Notes under the pieces: model-generated
Seen by the model: only the letters and a program-made list of their open reading frames with translations
Databases searched by the model: none
What the model was told of the DNA's origin: nothing
Shown: piece after piece, positions 16,443-26,375 of the stretch
Numbering within the stretch: the stretch's first letter is position 1
Layout: every line of letters begins with the position of its first letter
Made by a program: the position numbers and the translations under genes
Assembly (NCBI RefSeq): GCF_017426705.2
Contig: NZ_CP147251.1
Coordinates: 1,712,501-1,776,500 of the forward strand
Direction: 5' to 3'
DNA: 64,000 bases
Source: Enterococcus sp. DIV2402
Lineage (GTDB): Bacteria; Bacillota; Bacilli; Lactobacillales; Enterococcaceae

Positions 16443-18270
16443 TCACATCATCATCCATTTTAAGAACTGCCATGAAGGCGTCCTGTGGAACTTCGACTGA
16501 ACCGATTTGTTTCATTCGTTTTTTACCTTCTTTTTGTTTCTCAAGTAATTTACGCTTACGAGAAACGTCACCGCCGTAACATTTTGCCAAAACGTTTTTA
16601 CGTAGGGCTTTAATATCTGAGCGAGCAACAATTTTTTGTCCAATGGCTGCTTGGACCGGAACTTCAAACTGTTGGCGAGGGATCAGTTTTTTCAACTTCT
16701 CAACGATAGCTTTCCCGCGTTCAAAGGCAAAATCACGATGGACGATGAAGCTTAGAGCATCCACTTTTTCGCTATTTAATAAAATATCCATCTTCACAAG
16801 ACGACTTGCGCGATAACCTGACATTTCATAATCTAAAGAAGCGTAACCTTTTGTACTTGATTTTAGTTTATCAAAGAAATCAAAAACGATCTCTGATAAA
16901 GGAATTTCGTAAATAACATTTACACGATAATCGTCTAAATAATCCATGGTTACAAAATCGCCACGCTTGCGTTGTGCTAATTCCATTACTGCACCTACAT
17001 AATCATTAGGGACCATAATTTGTGCTTTGACATAGGGTTCTTCAACGCTGTCAATGGTTACTGGTTCTGGAAATTCCGCAGGGTTATCGACAATGACGGT
17101 AGAGCCATCTGTTTTATTTACATGATAAATTACCGAAGGAGCAGTTGTGATTAATTCTAAGTTGAATTCACGTTCTAAACGTTCTTGGATAACATCCATA
17201 TGCAATAATCCTAAAAATCCGCAGCGGAAACCAAAGCCTAACGCTTGAGATGTCTCTGGTTCGAATTGTAATGCGGCATCATTTAATTGTAGTTTTTCTA
17301 AAGCTTCACGTAAATCATTGTAACGAGAAGTATCGATAGGGTAAAGACCACAATAAACCATAGGATTCATTTGACGATAGCCTTCAAGGGCTTCTGTTGC
17401 TGGATTATTAGCTAAAGTAATTGTGTCACCTACACGTGTGTCTTGGACCGTTTTAATTGCTGCTGTAACATAACCAACATCACCGACCATTAAATAATCA
17501 CGTTGAATGGCTTTTGGTGAGAAAACACCAACTTCAGTTACATCAAATGTTTTACCATTGCTCATCATTTTAATTTTATCACCTGGACGAATGACACCAT
17601 CCATCACACGAATGTTCAAAACAACTCCACGGTAAGCATCGTAAACCGAATCAAAGATTAATGCTTTTAGCGGTGCTTCCAAATCGCCTTGTGGTTGGGG
17701 AACATATTCAACAATTTGTTCTAAAATATCTTCTATACCAATGCCTGCTTTTGCACTAGCTAAGACTGCTTCACTAGCATCGATACCGATAACATCTTCA
17801 ATTTCTTTACGGACACGTTCTGGATCAGCAGCCGGTAAATCAATTTTGTTAATAACAGGTAAGATTTCTAAATCGTTATCTAAAGCTAAATAAACATTTG
17901 CTAGGGTTTGTGCTTCAATTCCTTGTGCGGCATCAACGACTAAGACAGCTCCTTCACAGGCAGCTAAACTTCTTGATACTTCATAGGTGAAATCGACGTG
18001 TCCTGGCGTATCAATTAAGTGAAAAATATACGTTTCACCATCTTTGGAAGTGAAGTTTAACTCAACAGCATTCAACTTAATTGTAATTCCACGTTCTCTT
18101 TCTAAATCCATGGAATCAAGGAGTTGCGCTTGCATTTCGCGTGAACTTACAGTATTCGTTTTTTCTAAAATACGGTCAGCTAAAGTCGATTTTCCGTGGT
18201 CAATATGTGCGATAATGGAAAAATTACGAATCTTTTTTTGACGCTTTTTCATTTCTTCTAAATTATGCAT
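16438..18270 (-). CDS. lepA: Elongation factor 4 (LepA), ribosomal back-translocase GTPase
   Basis: The 610-residue translational GTPase binds stalled or mis-translocated ribosomes. Visible are G1 [10 protein letters not shown]2/G3 DTPGHVDF, G4 NKIDLP, the EF-G-like domains, and the LepA-specific C-terminal part with [19 protein letters not shown] and [26 protein letters not shown]. The length is standard. The ATG at 18270 follows AGGAATTTATCC; an upstream in-frame ATG at 18285 overlaps that ribosome site. An extended -10 box TGGTATAAT lies just upstream. Its 3' end forms one copy of the repeat that brackets the bacteriocin-like cassette. Confidence 0.97.
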   Translation of the reverse strand: MHNLEEMKKRQKKIRNFSIIAHIDHGKSTLADRILEKTNTVSSREMQAQLLDSMDLERERGITIKLNAVELNFTSKDGETYIFHLIDTPGHVDFTYEVSRSLAACEGAVLVVDAAQGIEAQTLANVYLALDNDLEILPVINKIDLPAADPERVRKEIEDVIGIDASEAVLASAKAGIGIEDILEQIVEYVPQPQGDLEAPLKALIFDSVYDAYRGVVLNIRVMDGVIRPGDKIKMMSNGKTFDVTEVGVFSPKAIQRDYLMVGDVGYVTAAIKTVQDTRVGDTITLANNPATEALEGYRQMNPMVYCGLYPIDTSRYNDLREALEKLQLNDAALQFEPETSQALGFGFRCGFLGLLHMDVIQERLEREFNLELITTAPSVIYHVNKTDGSTVIVDNPAEFPEPVTIDSVEEPYVKAQIMVPNDYVGAVMELAQRKRGDFVTMDYLDDYRVNVIYEIPLSEIVFDFFDKLKSSTKGYASLDYEMSGYRASRLVKMDILLNSEKVDALSFIVHRDFAFERGKAIVEKLKKLIPRQQFEVPVQAAIGQKIVARSDIKALRKNVLAKCYGGDVSRKRKLLEKQKEGKKRMKQIGSVEVPQDAFMAVLKMDDDVK

Positions 18271-18305
18271 GGATAAATTCCTCATTTCTTATAGTCAGCT
18301 TTTAT

Positions 18306-18313
18306 ATTATACC
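18306..18313 (-). promoter_or_regulatory. Extended -10 element of lepA
   Basis: Minus-strand TGGTATAAT (TATAAT at 18311-18306) lies about 36 bases before the start codon. The -35 region (TTTAAA at 17 bp) is weak. Confidence 0.6.
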
Positions 18314-18412
18314 AACGAAAGTAATAGATTTAAAGAGTTTTGTTATACCTTAAACAGACAAAATTTCTTTGAGTTTGTTATACTATAAAAAACAAGAGAT
18401 GGAGTTGGAATT

Positions 18413-19627
18413 ATGGATAAACCTTTCAATCATAATTTACGGATTCGCCCTGTCGAAGAAAAAGACGTGGCGCAATTTAATGAATTACTGAGTTATGTCT
18501 TTCAAGTGACAAAATCAGACATTGAAGAAAGTGGCTTTGAAAATAAACGAGAAATGATTAAATCGAAAAAACCAATCTTGGAGTTGTCAAAGGTATTTGG
18601 ATGGTTTAATAACGAGCAATTAGTTTCGCAAATAGCGATTTACCCTTGTGAAGTAAATATTCATGGGACGCTTTATAAAATGGGAGGCGTGACCGGTGTG
18701 GGGACCTATCCTGAGTATGCTGGTCATGGATTGATGAATGAATTAATTCGGGTATCCTTAGAGAATATGCGTGCAAATCAACAATGGATTTCCTATTTAT
18801 ATCCGTATAGCATTCCTTATTATCGTCGTAAAGGATGGGAAATCATGTCAGATAAATTGACGTTTAAAATCCGAGACACGCAATTGCCTAAAACAGTGGA
18901 TGTACCTGGCATGGTAGAACGTCAAGAAGTCGATCACGAAGATGTTTATAAAGTATACAATCAATTTGCGAAAGAAAATCATGGTGCCTTACAACGGACA
19001 AAATTTAATTGGGAAGAATATTGGCGTTATGAGAATGAAGAACAGCGCACAGCAGCGATTTATTATGGTGTAGATGGTGAACCTAAAGGTGTTTTGTTCT
19101 ATTGGATTGCCGAGGAAGTCTTTCACATTAAAGAAATGTTTTATTTGAATCAAGAAGCTCGGAATGGTTTATGGAATTTTATCACGGCGCATTTTTCAAT
19201 GGTTTATTGGATTCAAGGGAACATCTATAAAAATGAGCCTCTAGCTTTCTTATTAGAAGACGGTCAAATCCGTGAGACGATTGAACCTTATTTTATGGCA
19301 AGAATTGTTGATGTTGAAGAATTTCTAAAGGTGTTTCCTTTCAAACCTTTCAGAAAAAACTTCCATTTTGTGGTCAGCGATCCGTTAGCTCAATGGAATA
19401 ATGGTATCTTTGGTTTAATATGGGAAAACGAACAGTTGCAGGTAGTCAGAGAAGCTGTGGGAGAGCCGGTTTATCTCGATATTCAAACATTGACTTGCTT
19501 ATTAATGAATTACCGTCGCGCTGCTTACTTGGCTCGCATTGAACGGATTGAGACGGATAAAGAAACGTTACGAACGTTAGAACGCATCATCCCTGATATG
19601 GCGGCGTATTTCAGTGATGATTTTTAA
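18413..19627 (+). CDS. Eis-like GNAT family N-acetyltransferase
   Basis: The 404-residue protein has an N-terminal acetyltransferase domain with the acetyl-CoA loop VTGVGTYPEYAGHGLMNELI (about residues 94-113). A second GNAT-like domain follows, then a C-terminal sterol-carrier-like domain ending LARIERIE and DMAAYFSDDF. This three-part layout is that of the Eis family (enhanced intracellular survival), whose mycobacterial member acetylates aminoglycosides; enterococcal homologues exist with unknown natural substrates. A TATACT -10 box lies about 30 bases upstream. It begins a run of three closely spaced plus-strand genes. Confidence 0.86.
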   Translation: MDKPFNHNLRIRPVEEKDVAQFNELLSYVFQVTKSDIEESGFENKREMIKSKKPILELSKVFGWFNNEQLVSQIAIYPCEVNIHGTLYKMGGVTGVGTYPEYAGHGLMNELIRVSLENMRANQQWISYLYPYSIPYYRRKGWEIMSDKLTFKIRDTQLPKTVDVPGMVERQEVDHEDVYKVYNQFAKENHGALQRTKFNWEEYWRYENEEQRTAAIYYGVDGEPKGVLFYWIAEEVFHIKEMFYLNQEARNGLWNFITAHFSMVYWIQGNIYKNEPLAFLLEDGQIRETIEPYFMARIVDVEEFLKVFPFKPFRKNFHFVVSDPLAQWNNGIFGLIWENEQLQVVREAVGEPVYLDIQTLTCLLMNYRRAAYLARIERIETDKETLRTLERIIPDMAAYFSDDF

Positions 19628-19651
19628 AAAAATGACAATTTTGGAGGAAAA

Positions 19652-20149
19652 ATGATGAATATTTATTTTGCAGCACCAATGTTTGCGAAAAGTGATTTAG
19701 TCTATAATACGTATTTAGTAAAAACAATTCGAGACAGCTATCCTGAAGTTGCTATCTATTTGCCTCAAGAAAATGAAGCAATTAATGATAAAACAGCTTA
19801 TGCAGATAGTAAAATGATTGCCTTAGCGGATACCGAAAAAGTTTTAGAGAGTCAGTTGATGATTGCTTTATTAGATGGTATTACAATTGATGCGGGAGTG
19901 GCTTCAGAGATTGGAGTTGCCTATGCAAAAAATATTCCTATTTTAGGATTGTACACAGACACTCGACAACAGGGCGGTGAACATCCTAAAAAATTAGCTG
20001 CGTTACAAACAGCAGGAGAAAATCAGTTTCATTACTTAAATTTATATACTGTAGGATTGATTAAACTAAATGGTGAAATTTATTCGACTGAAGAAGCACT
20101 GTTAAAAGGTTTGGCTGCATATATAGAAAATAGTGAGGTATCCCAATGA
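19652..20149 (+). CDS. Nucleoside 2-deoxyribosyltransferase family protein
   Basis: The 165-residue protein has YFAAPMF at the N-terminus and DGITIDAGVASEIGVAYAKNIPILGLYTDTR in the middle. These are the signatures of the nucleoside 2-deoxyribosyltransferase fold (PF05014), which swaps bases between deoxynucleosides in lactic acid bacteria. The catalytic Glu is expected within SEIG. The start may be the second of two adjacent ATGs (19655), seven rather than four bases after GGAGG. It overlaps the next gene by four bases (ATGA). Related proteins hydrolyse nucleotides, so the substrate is open. Confidence 0.85.
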   Translation: MMNIYFAAPMFAKSDLVYNTYLVKTIRDSYPEVAIYLPQENEAINDKTAYADSKMIALADTEKVLESQLMIALLDGITIDAGVASEIGVAYAKNIPILGLYTDTRQQGGEHPKKLAALQTAGENQFHYLNLYTVGLIKLNGEIYSTEEALLKGLAAYIENSEVSQ

Positions 20150-20814
20150 CATTTGAAACTAAATTAAGACGAGGATTGTTAGTTGTTGGTTTGCTTACGT
20201 TGGCATTTAATATTGGCGAGTTGGTTTTAGGTATTGTTCCACCGCTAGCTGCCTTAATTACTATTATGGAATGTCTCATGGGAATTGGATTAATTTACGG
20301 TCCGCAGTTTTTAAAAAGATTTTTCAAAATAGTTTTTCCACCATCAATTGTTTATTTTTACTGGTTCTTTTTATTAATTTCAGTCTTTGTGGGAACTTGT
20401 TTGCATATGATGGATATTGTTCCATTTTGGGATAAAATTTTGCATATGACTAGCCCAATGATTTTAACAGCAGTTGGTTATGGAATCGTCTGCACATTAT
20501 TAGGTAGTCTGGATAATGAAGTGAGTGATATTTCACCATGGGTTTTCTTATTATTTGGTTTTTCATTTGCTGGTGTATGTGGCATTTTTTGGGAATTCTG
20601 GGAATGGTCATGGGACGCAGTGGGGAATATGAATTTACAACGTTACATGACAATTGATGGCGTGGAATTTGTCGGACGTGCTGCTTTGTCTGATACGATG
20701 GGTGATTTGTTAATCAATACGATTGGCGCAGTGATTATGGGCGTATTCTCTTGGAATCAGTATCGTAAAAATGCAAAATATTTTGAAGGGTATCAAATTC
20801 AGATTCTAAAATAA
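20146..20814 (+). CDS. Membrane protein, DUF2238 (YjdF)-like
   Basis: This 222-residue protein has about six membrane helices. The motifs WDKILHMTSP, GIFWEFWEWSWD and DTMGDLLINTIGA match the His/Glu/Asp pattern of the DUF2238/YjdF membrane family of unknown function. Its ATG overlaps the deoxyribosyltransferase stop, so the two are translationally coupled. A hairpin terminator follows. Confidence 0.75.
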   Translation: MTFETKLRRGLLVVGLLTLAFNIGELVLGIVPPLAALITIMECLMGIGLIYGPQFLKRFFKIVFPPSIVYFYWFFLLISVFVGTCLHMMDIVPFWDKILHMTSPMILTAVGYGIVCTLLGSLDNEVSDISPWVFLLFGFSFAGVCGIFWEFWEWSWDAVGNMNLQRYMTIDGVEFVGRAALSDTMGDLLINTIGAVIMGVFSWNQYRKNAKYFEGYQIQILK

Positions 20815-20821
20815 GAAGAAT

Positions 20822-20852
20822 GGCCAGTCTTTTAAAAGACTGGTTATTTTGT
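20822..20852 (+). terminator. Terminator after the DUF2238-like gene
   Basis: A 10-bp palindromic stem, CCAGTCTTTT with AAAAGACTGG, is followed by TTATTTT. Confidence 0.8.
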
Positions 20853-20946
20853 CTACTGTGGATTAAAAAGTGAACATGACAATTAATGGGCAGTTAAAAC
20901 TTTTTTCGTTACAATAGAAGTAGTATTGAAAAGGAGGAGACACGGT

Positions 20947-21840
20947 ATGACAGAACCAGTTTTAAAAGACCCAAGAAAGATGTACCATTCAGGAAAGTTT
21001 TCGAAACAGGATCAAGACACTCCAGCCTTAGAAGAAGACATGGTTATTCAACCTGATTGTGGAGAAGAAAGTTACCAGGGAAATAATCGGTTAGAAAATC
21101 GGCGAGTATTAATTACAGGAGCAGATTCCGGTATTGGACGAGCTGTTGCGATTGCATTTGCGAGAGAAGGTGCCGACATTGCACTTCATTTTTTACCTGG
21201 AGAAGAAAAAGATGCAAATGAAGTTGCTAAATACGTCAAAGAAGCAGGAAGAAAAGTCGTTTTACTGCCCTATGATTTACGTGACGAACAAGCACCGCAT
21301 GAAATTGTCAAGCAGGCAGTGAAAGAATTAGGTGGTTTAGACACGTTGGTTTTAAATGCTGCGCAACAATTTGCTCGCAAATCAATTAGTGAATTGGCTA
21401 TTCAACAAGTTAGAGATACTTTTACAGTCAACATTATTTCGATGTTTGCTTTAGTAAAAGAAGCAGAACCACATTTGCCTGCAGGAGGAGCAATTATTAC
21501 GACGACTTCGGTGCAAGCGACTGATCCGAGTGATAACTTATTAGACTATGCTGCAACTAAAGCTTCTATCAGCAATTTTACAGTTAATTTAGCAACCCAA
21601 TTTGCTAAAAAAGGAATTCGAGTTAATGGTGTTGCCCCTGGCCCAATTTGGACGCCATTGCAATTAGATGAAGGTCAGCTCCCAGGTGCACTACCTGAGT
21701 TTGGACAGGATTCTTTATTAGAGCGTGCGGGCCAACCAGTAGAATTAGCTCCAGTATATGTCTTTTTAGCCTCAAATGAAGCTAGTTATGTAACAGCTCA
21801 AATCTATGGTGTAACTGGTGGAACTGCGATAAATTTATAA
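20947..21840 (+). CDS. SDR family oxidoreductase, general-stress-protein-39 type
   Basis: The 297-residue NAD(P)-dependent short-chain dehydrogenase has the nucleotide-binding glycine motif in LITGADSGIGRAVAIAFA (about residues 57-74), the LNAAQQ strand motif, catalytic Ser in TTSVQA, and YAATKAS. The roughly 50-residue N-terminal extension rich in acidic and proline residues is typical of the Bacillus GSP39/YhxC group rather than of FabG. The ATG at 20947 follows AAGGAGGAG; an upstream in-frame ATG (20926) has no ribosome site. A TACAAT -10 box is at 20910-20915. The substrate is unknown. Confidence 0.88.
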   Translation: MTEPVLKDPRKMYHSGKFSKQDQDTPALEEDMVIQPDCGEESYQGNNRLENRRVLITGADSGIGRAVAIAFAREGADIALHFLPGEEKDANEVAKYVKEAGRKVVLLPYDLRDEQAPHEIVKQAVKELGGLDTLVLNAAQQFARKSISELAIQQVRDTFTVNIISMFALVKEAEPHLPAGGAIITTTSVQATDPSDNLLDYAATKASISNFTVNLATQFAKKGIRVNGVAPGPIWTPLQLDEGQLPGALPEFGQDSLLERAGQPVELAPVYVFLASNEASYVTAQIYGVTGGTAINL

Positions 21841-21847
21841 AAATAAT

Positions 21848-21884
21848 AAACGAAGGTCTGACTCGTCAGACCTTCGTTTTATTT
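21848..21884. terminator. Bidirectional terminator between SDR gene and small acidic-protein gene
   Basis: ACGAAGGTCTGA (21850-21861) pairs with TCAGACCTTCGT (21866-21877) over a four-base loop, with A and T tracts on the two sides. Confidence 0.9.
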
Positions 21885-22109
21885 TGGTGTTTGATTATTG
21901 TGTAATCGTTGTTCTGCCATCGCAAGTTTTACAATGGGATCTTCTTCAATTGGAACTTTGTCCAAATGTTCATCGACTTCCTCTTCTTCGGATAATTGAG
22001 GTTCTTCATCCAAGTTATATTCTTTTTCAAGTTCATCGATTTTTTCAAAAGGATTATGTTCTTTACGTTCTTCTGCTAGTTTTTTTAATTTATCTTCAGG
22101 GTTCGTCAT
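21879..22109 (-). CDS. Small acidic hypothetical protein, 76 residues
   Basis: I recognise no family. The product (MTNPEDKLKKLAEERKEHNP...) is highly charged with a run SEEEEVDEHLD, predicted helical and soluble. The ATG at 22109 follows AAAGGAGGA; an in-frame longer reading to 22160 lacks support. A shared terminator overlaps the stop. It is probably a separate transcript from the downstream-facing CorA gene. Confidence 0.7.
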   Translation of the reverse strand: MTNPEDKLKKLAEERKEHNPFEKIDELEKEYNLDEEPQLSEEEEVDEHLDKVPIEEDPIVKLAMAEQRLHNNQTPK

Positions 22110-22176
22110 AGTCAATTCCTCCTTTTCTTTCATCATAACAAAATAGTAGATGGATGACAAAAGAAAGGGTTTTCGT

Positions 22177-23115
22177 TTATTTGAAATAGTTCTTATTTTT
22201 CAAGTAAATACCAGTAAAAATAGTTAGAATAACGGTTAAGAGCATGACAATTCCAAAACCTAAAGAAGATTTCTCCCAAGGTAAACCGCCTGTATTCATT
22301 CCCCAAATACCAGCGATAACAGTAGGAATCGTCAAGACTAAAGCTGCTGATTCTAAATATTTCATCAAATGATTTAAGTTGTTATCAATCATACTGGCAA
22401 AAAGACTGCCGATTGTATTGATTAAATCATGATAAATTTCGACTAACTTTAATGCTTGTTTTTGCCGTAGCTTGACATCGTGAATTAAAGCTGGATCATT
22501 TACTTTTTCAAGTAATTTTTCATCTTTCCAAAGCTTATCTAACATTTGATTTTGATCAGCAAGTGTATGATCGATAAAAATAATTGCGCGATCAACATCA
22601 GCTAATTGGAATAAGCGCTTACTATCGGTTGTTTGCCGGGCAGCAGTGTCTAATTCATCAATTTCTGTTTTTAATTCTTTTAGACCAGCAATAAAATGAC
22701 GATAACTTACTAAAAGAGAGGTGAGAAGGACTTGCTCAAACGAATAAAAGGAACGATTATCTTTCAGTAAATGTTGAATAAACAGACTATTCTTGCCAAT
22801 ATAAGTAATCAATAAGTCATCTGATAGAATAAAAGAAATTGGCTCAATCCGTTCTTCGATATTTTGTTGTTTGGAAGAAAGGTTTAATAATACAACTGAA
22901 ACAGGATTGGTTAACTTGGTATCTTTCAAATGTTCAATACGAGAGACTTCACCAGAATCATCCGCACCAATAAAAATATCGTCTGGTAATGAAAAATCTG
23001 TTAAAAGTTTTTCAACGGTTTCTTGTTCTTTTTGGTCAAGAATCAACCAGTTATGATTATCGAGCGTTCCTTTTTGTAAACCTTGTTCTTTATCAATTGT
23101 ATAATAGGCTAACAT
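22177..23115 (-). CDS. CorA family divalent cation transporter
   Basis: The 312-residue protein has a large cytoplasmic alpha/beta N-terminal domain with long helices and two C-terminal membrane helices. The first ends in the diagnostic GMN signature (IWGMNTGGLPWE, about residue 275). CorA pentamers import Mg2+ and related cations. Some Firmicute members of this subgroup may be exporters, which sequence alone cannot decide. A GAGGTGAG ribosome site precedes the ATG. Confidence 0.9.
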   Translation of the reverse strand: MLAYYTIDKEQGLQKGTLDNHNWLILDQKEQETVEKLLTDFSLPDDIFIGADDSGEVSRIEHLKDTKLTNPVSVVLLNLSSKQQNIEERIEPISFILSDDLLITYIGKNSLFIQHLLKDNRSFYSFEQVLLTSLLVSYRHFIAGLKELKTEIDELDTAARQTTDSKRLFQLADVDRAIIFIDHTLADQNQMLDKLWKDEKLLEKVNDPALIHDVKLRQKQALKLVEIYHDLINTIGSLFASMIDNNLNHLMKYLESAALVLTIPTVIAGIWGMNTGGLPWEKSSLGFGIVMLLTVILTIFTGIYLKNKNYFK

Positions 23116-23234
23116 CCACTCACCTCATTTAGTTTTTGTTACTGTAAGCATACCATATTTTTTCTATTAGATAGGATGCACAGCTTTTGATTCTACGTTA
23201 TACTAAAAAAATAGAATGAGAAAGGAATATATCT

Positions 23235-23762
23235 ATGAAAAATGAACAAAGCACTTTTTTTTCAACCTATGAAATTGCGTATTTAGCGATGACTGTAGCT
23301 GCCTGTGTGGTGGGCCGAATGTTATTTCAATTTATTCCTAATATCCAACCAATGACAGCTATTTTTTTAATTCTAACCTACCAATTAGGTGTATCACGGG
23401 GATTGGTAGTAAATGTTTTATCGTTACTTATCACTAACCTATATATGGGAATGGGGATATGGACAATTTCGCAAATTCTTTCATTTAGTGTGGTCATTGG
23501 ATGTATGGGATTATTATGTCGCTGGCCTACGTTTCGTAAAAAGCGCAGTTTACAAGTGATTTTTAGTGTTTTGGCAGGATTTTTATATGGTTTGGTGATT
23601 GCGATGATTGACGTCCAAATCTATGGAATGCCACAATTTTGGCCGTATTATCTTGCAGGACTTTATTTTGATTTACTGCATGGGCTAGGCAATGGTATGT
23701 TTTATTTTTTATTAGCACCAATTTTTCAGCAATTATTTTATCATATAAAAAAGAAGGCATAG
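23235..23762 (+). CDS. ECF transporter S component, possible cobalamin type
   Basis: The 175-residue, six-helix membrane protein has the compact hydrophobic architecture of energy-coupling-factor substrate-binding subunits (GRMLFQFIPNIQPMTAIFLI, then MGMGIWTISQILSF). It would share the EcfA-EcfA'-EcfT module, which is not in this window. The pattern recalls the CbrT (vitamin B12) group. It faces queG, whose product needs cobalamin, which fits but does not prove this. Its stop codon lies in a terminator shared with queG. Confidence 0.75.
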   Translation: MKNEQSTFFSTYEIAYLAMTVAACVVGRMLFQFIPNIQPMTAIFLILTYQLGVSRGLVVNVLSLLITNLYMGMGIWTISQILSFSVVIGCMGLLCRWPTFRKKRSLQVIFSVLAGFLYGLVIAMIDVQIYGMPQFWPYYLAGLYFDLLHGLGNGMFYFLLAPIFQQLFYHIKKKA

Positions 23763-23779
23763 CTACGCCTTCTTTTTTT
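23747..23779. terminator. Bidirectional terminator between ECF S gene and queG
   Basis: AAAAAAGAAGGC (23747-23758) pairs with GCCTTCTTTTTT (23767-23778). Both stop codons lie in the hairpin. Confidence 0.92.
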
Positions 23780-24926
23780 GTGTATCTGTCAATAATTCTA
23801 ATGTTTCGGTTAATTCTAAAAGAACTTCTTCGTCGGCTTCAGTTTCTTTCATTGCTTGTAACTGTGACAGGTATTGTTCAGGATTTCGTTGCGTTAATTG
23901 TCCAATTGCCCATACGGCTGTTCCACGAATAACAGGACGTTGATCGTCTAAACATTTGACAATATCTGGAAGAGCTTCACGACCACCAAGATTGGCAAGA
24001 GCAATTAAAGCATTGCGTTGCAACGGTTTTTTTCCACGCCATGATCCAGCTAAATGACCAAATTGTGCTTTAAATTGTTTATTAGAAATCGAAAGCATAG
24101 GTGTTAATTTTGGAAATACTTCGTCAGGTTTAGGTTCCATTTCTTTGTGGAAATGAAAATCTTTTCCTTTATTATAGGGGCAAACGAGCTGACAAATATC
24201 ACAACCGTAAATTGTGTTGCGAATTTTACGACGATATTCTTTAGGCATCATCCCTTTTGTTTGTGTTTGATAAGAGAGGCATTTTTTTGCATTCATACGT
24301 CCATCACCTAATAATGCTCCAGTAGGGCAACCTGTAATACAGCGCGTACAATCACCACAACCATTTGGCACAGGTGTATCTGGTTCAAATTGAATATTAG
24401 TAATAATCTCTCCTAAATAAACAAAAGAACCATATTCTTCTGTAATTAATAAACCATTTTTTCCGATAAAACCTAAACCAGCTCGTTGGGCAACCGCAAC
24501 GTCGACTAATTCACCAGTATCTACTTGTGGTGCAAATCGCCAATGGGCTTCTTCTTGTTCGCAAGTAGCTTCTGTTTTAATGTACTCGATTAAACGTTCC
24601 AAACGATCCTTTAGAATATTATGGTAATCAATTCCCCAAGAGGCACGTGCAAATTGACCACGTTTTTCATCACGAGGAACTTCTTCATGAATACGTGTAG
24701 GATAAGCCAAAGCAATGGCAATGATACTTTGAGGATTTTCAAAAGTTTTTTCGGGATAGATTCGTTCATCAATTACTTGATGTTCAAAACCAGATGTATG
24801 ACCTGCTTCTCGTTGCTCAATTAAAGAGTCTTTTAAATATTCAAATGGTTCAGCTGTTGTAAAACCAATTTTATCAATGCCAATCTTTTTACTTTCGGCA
24901 ATAATTTTTTCTTTTAAGGTTAACAT
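23763..24926 (-). CDS. queG: Epoxyqueuosine reductase QueG
   Basis: The 387-residue cobalamin- and iron-sulfur-dependent enzyme makes the last step of queuosine tRNA modification. It has two 4Fe-4S cluster motifs, [16 protein letters not shown] (about residue 190) and [13 protein letters not shown], the [15 protein letters not shown] block of the cobalamin domain, and a C-terminal HEAT-like repeat tail ([20 protein letters not shown]). The ATG at 24926 follows GGAG at a proper distance; the GTG at 24935 overlaps it. It converges on the ECF S-component gene. Confidence 0.95.
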   Translation of the reverse strand: MLTLKEKIIAESKKIGIDKIGFTTAEPFEYLKDSLIEQREAGHTSGFEHQVIDERIYPEKTFENPQSIIAIALAYPTRIHEEVPRDEKRGQFARASWGIDYHNILKDRLERLIEYIKTEATCEQEEAHWRFAPQVDTGELVDVAVAQRAGLGFIGKNGLLITEEYGSFVYLGEIITNIQFEPDTPVPNGCGDCTRCITGCPTGALLGDGRMNAKKCLSYQTQTKGMMPKEYRRKIRNTIYGCDICQLVCPYNKGKDFHFHKEMEPKPDEVFPKLTPMLSISNKQFKAQFGHLAGSWRGKKPLQRNALIALANLGGREALPDIVKCLDDQRPVIRGTAVWAIGQLTQRNPEQYLSQLQAMKETEADEEVLLELTETLELLTDTQKKKA

Positions 24927-25001
24927 CAAAAACACTCCATTATGTTCATTATCTGCACTAACTATAACACAAATTGTTAGATTCTATCCTTGAAAAACAC
25001 A

Positions 25002-25030
25002 TTGTTTACGCTAAAATTGCTTCGTATACT
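25002..25030 (+). promoter_or_regulatory. Promoter of the M28 peptidase gene
   Basis: TTGTTT (25002-25007), a 17-bp spacer and TATACT (25025-25030) lie 20 bases before the ATG. Confidence 0.6.
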
Positions 25031-25050
25031 AACAATGAGGAGGAAAACAC

Positions 25051-26271
25051 ATGAAAAATTTTGATTTATTAGAAAAATTATCTTTTGAACGTGTTGCTGG
25101 CTCAAAAGAAGAATATCAAGCGATGGCTATTATCAAAGAAGAAGTGGAGAAATATGGCGTGCAAGTCGAGATTGAACCATTTTCAATTGATTTTGCAGAA
25201 GAAGTGACTGCGACATTTGAAATTTTAACCCCAACAAATGAACTATTTGAAGTAACGGGTGTTGGTATGGCTGGCAGTGGTGAGTTAGAAGCAGAGTTTC
25301 TTTATATTGATGCCTTAGATTCAGTTAGTTTAGCGCAGGCTAAAGATAAAATTGTCTTATTTAATGGCGGCATTACTTATGCCTCTTATAAAAAAATTAT
25401 TGAAGCACAAGTCGCTGGTTTTATTACGTTTAATGGAGATTGTTACGATGACCTGACAGATGTTGAAGAGCGCTATTTACGTCCGCAACTCCAAGAATTG
25501 GGAAAAATTCCTGGAGTTACAATGAGTATTCGTGATGCTGAACGGCTAGTTCGGATGAATCCGCAAAGGGTTAAAATGAGTATTACGAGTCGAGAAAGTA
25601 CGCGAACATCACATAATATTGTGGCAACCATTCCTGGTGACAGTCAGGAAATAATCGCGTTTACTGCTCATTATGATTCAGTTCGTCATTCAAAAGGTGT
25701 TTATGACAATGCAACGGGTGTTTTGGCAGTCTTTGATTTTTTCACTCATTTTGTCAAAACAAAACCTAAACGCACCTTGAAGTTTATCTGGTGTGGGGCA
25801 GAAGAACGTGGGCTTTGTGGATCAACAGCCTATGTAAAAGCGCATCAAGAAGAGTTATCTGACTATCGGTTAGTGATTAATATTGATATGTTAGGAGCAG
25901 TTTTAGGGCATGACGTAGCATGCGCAACTGCAACTGAAGCGATGATTCATTATGTTGATTTTGTAGCGAACGAATTAGGACATGGGATTAAAATTAGTCA
26001 AGGCGTCTATCCAAGTGATTCGACTCCTTTTGCAGATGGTGGTGTGCCTGCATTAACGTTTGCTAGAGGTGCCGCACCAGGAGGCCCCGTGATTCATTCA
26101 AAAAAAGATGTAGTGGATTTTCTCAGTATAGATTCTTTTAATAAAAGTGTGGCGTTTATCATTGCATTTGCTTCACGAATTATTGATGCAAAAGTGATGC
26201 CCATTCCACAAGAGATTTCAGAAAAAATGAAAGAAGAGCTGGATATCTATTTATTAAGAAAAGAGAAATGA
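25051..26271 (+). CDS. M28 family zinc metallopeptidase (aminopeptidase-like)
   Basis: This 406-residue protein has a protease-associated-like insert (about residues 60-170) and the M28 metal site: TAHYDSVRHSKGVYDNATG (His and bridging Asp), CGAEERGLCGS (general-base Glu and zinc Glu), NIDMLG, and IHSKKD (C-terminal His). There is no signal peptide, so it acts in the cytoplasm, probably on peptides. AGGAGG precedes the ATG. It is a single gene between queG (divergent) and thrC. Confidence 0.88.
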   Translation: MKNFDLLEKLSFERVAGSKEEYQAMAIIKEEVEKYGVQVEIEPFSIDFAEEVTATFEILTPTNELFEVTGVGMAGSGELEAEFLYIDALDSVSLAQAKDKIVLFNGGITYASYKKIIEAQVAGFITFNGDCYDDLTDVEERYLRPQLQELGKIPGVTMSIRDAERLVRMNPQRVKMSITSRESTRTSHNIVATIPGDSQEIIAFTAHYDSVRHSKGVYDNATGVLAVFDFFTHFVKTKPKRTLKFIWCGAEERGLCGSTAYVKAHQEELSDYRLVINIDMLGAVLGHDVACATATEAMIHYVDFVANELGHGIKISQGVYPSDSTPFADGGVPALTFARGAAPGGPVIHSKKDVVDFLSIDSFNKSVAFIIAFASRIIDAKVMPIPQEISEKMKEELDIYLLRKEK

Positions 26272-26375
26272 AAAGAAAATAAAACTTTTTCATAAAAAAT
26301 TTGATTCGATGTAGTCTATTTTCCTAAAAAATGATAAAATAATTAAAATAAATTTTTTCTAAGGGAGAGCAATGT

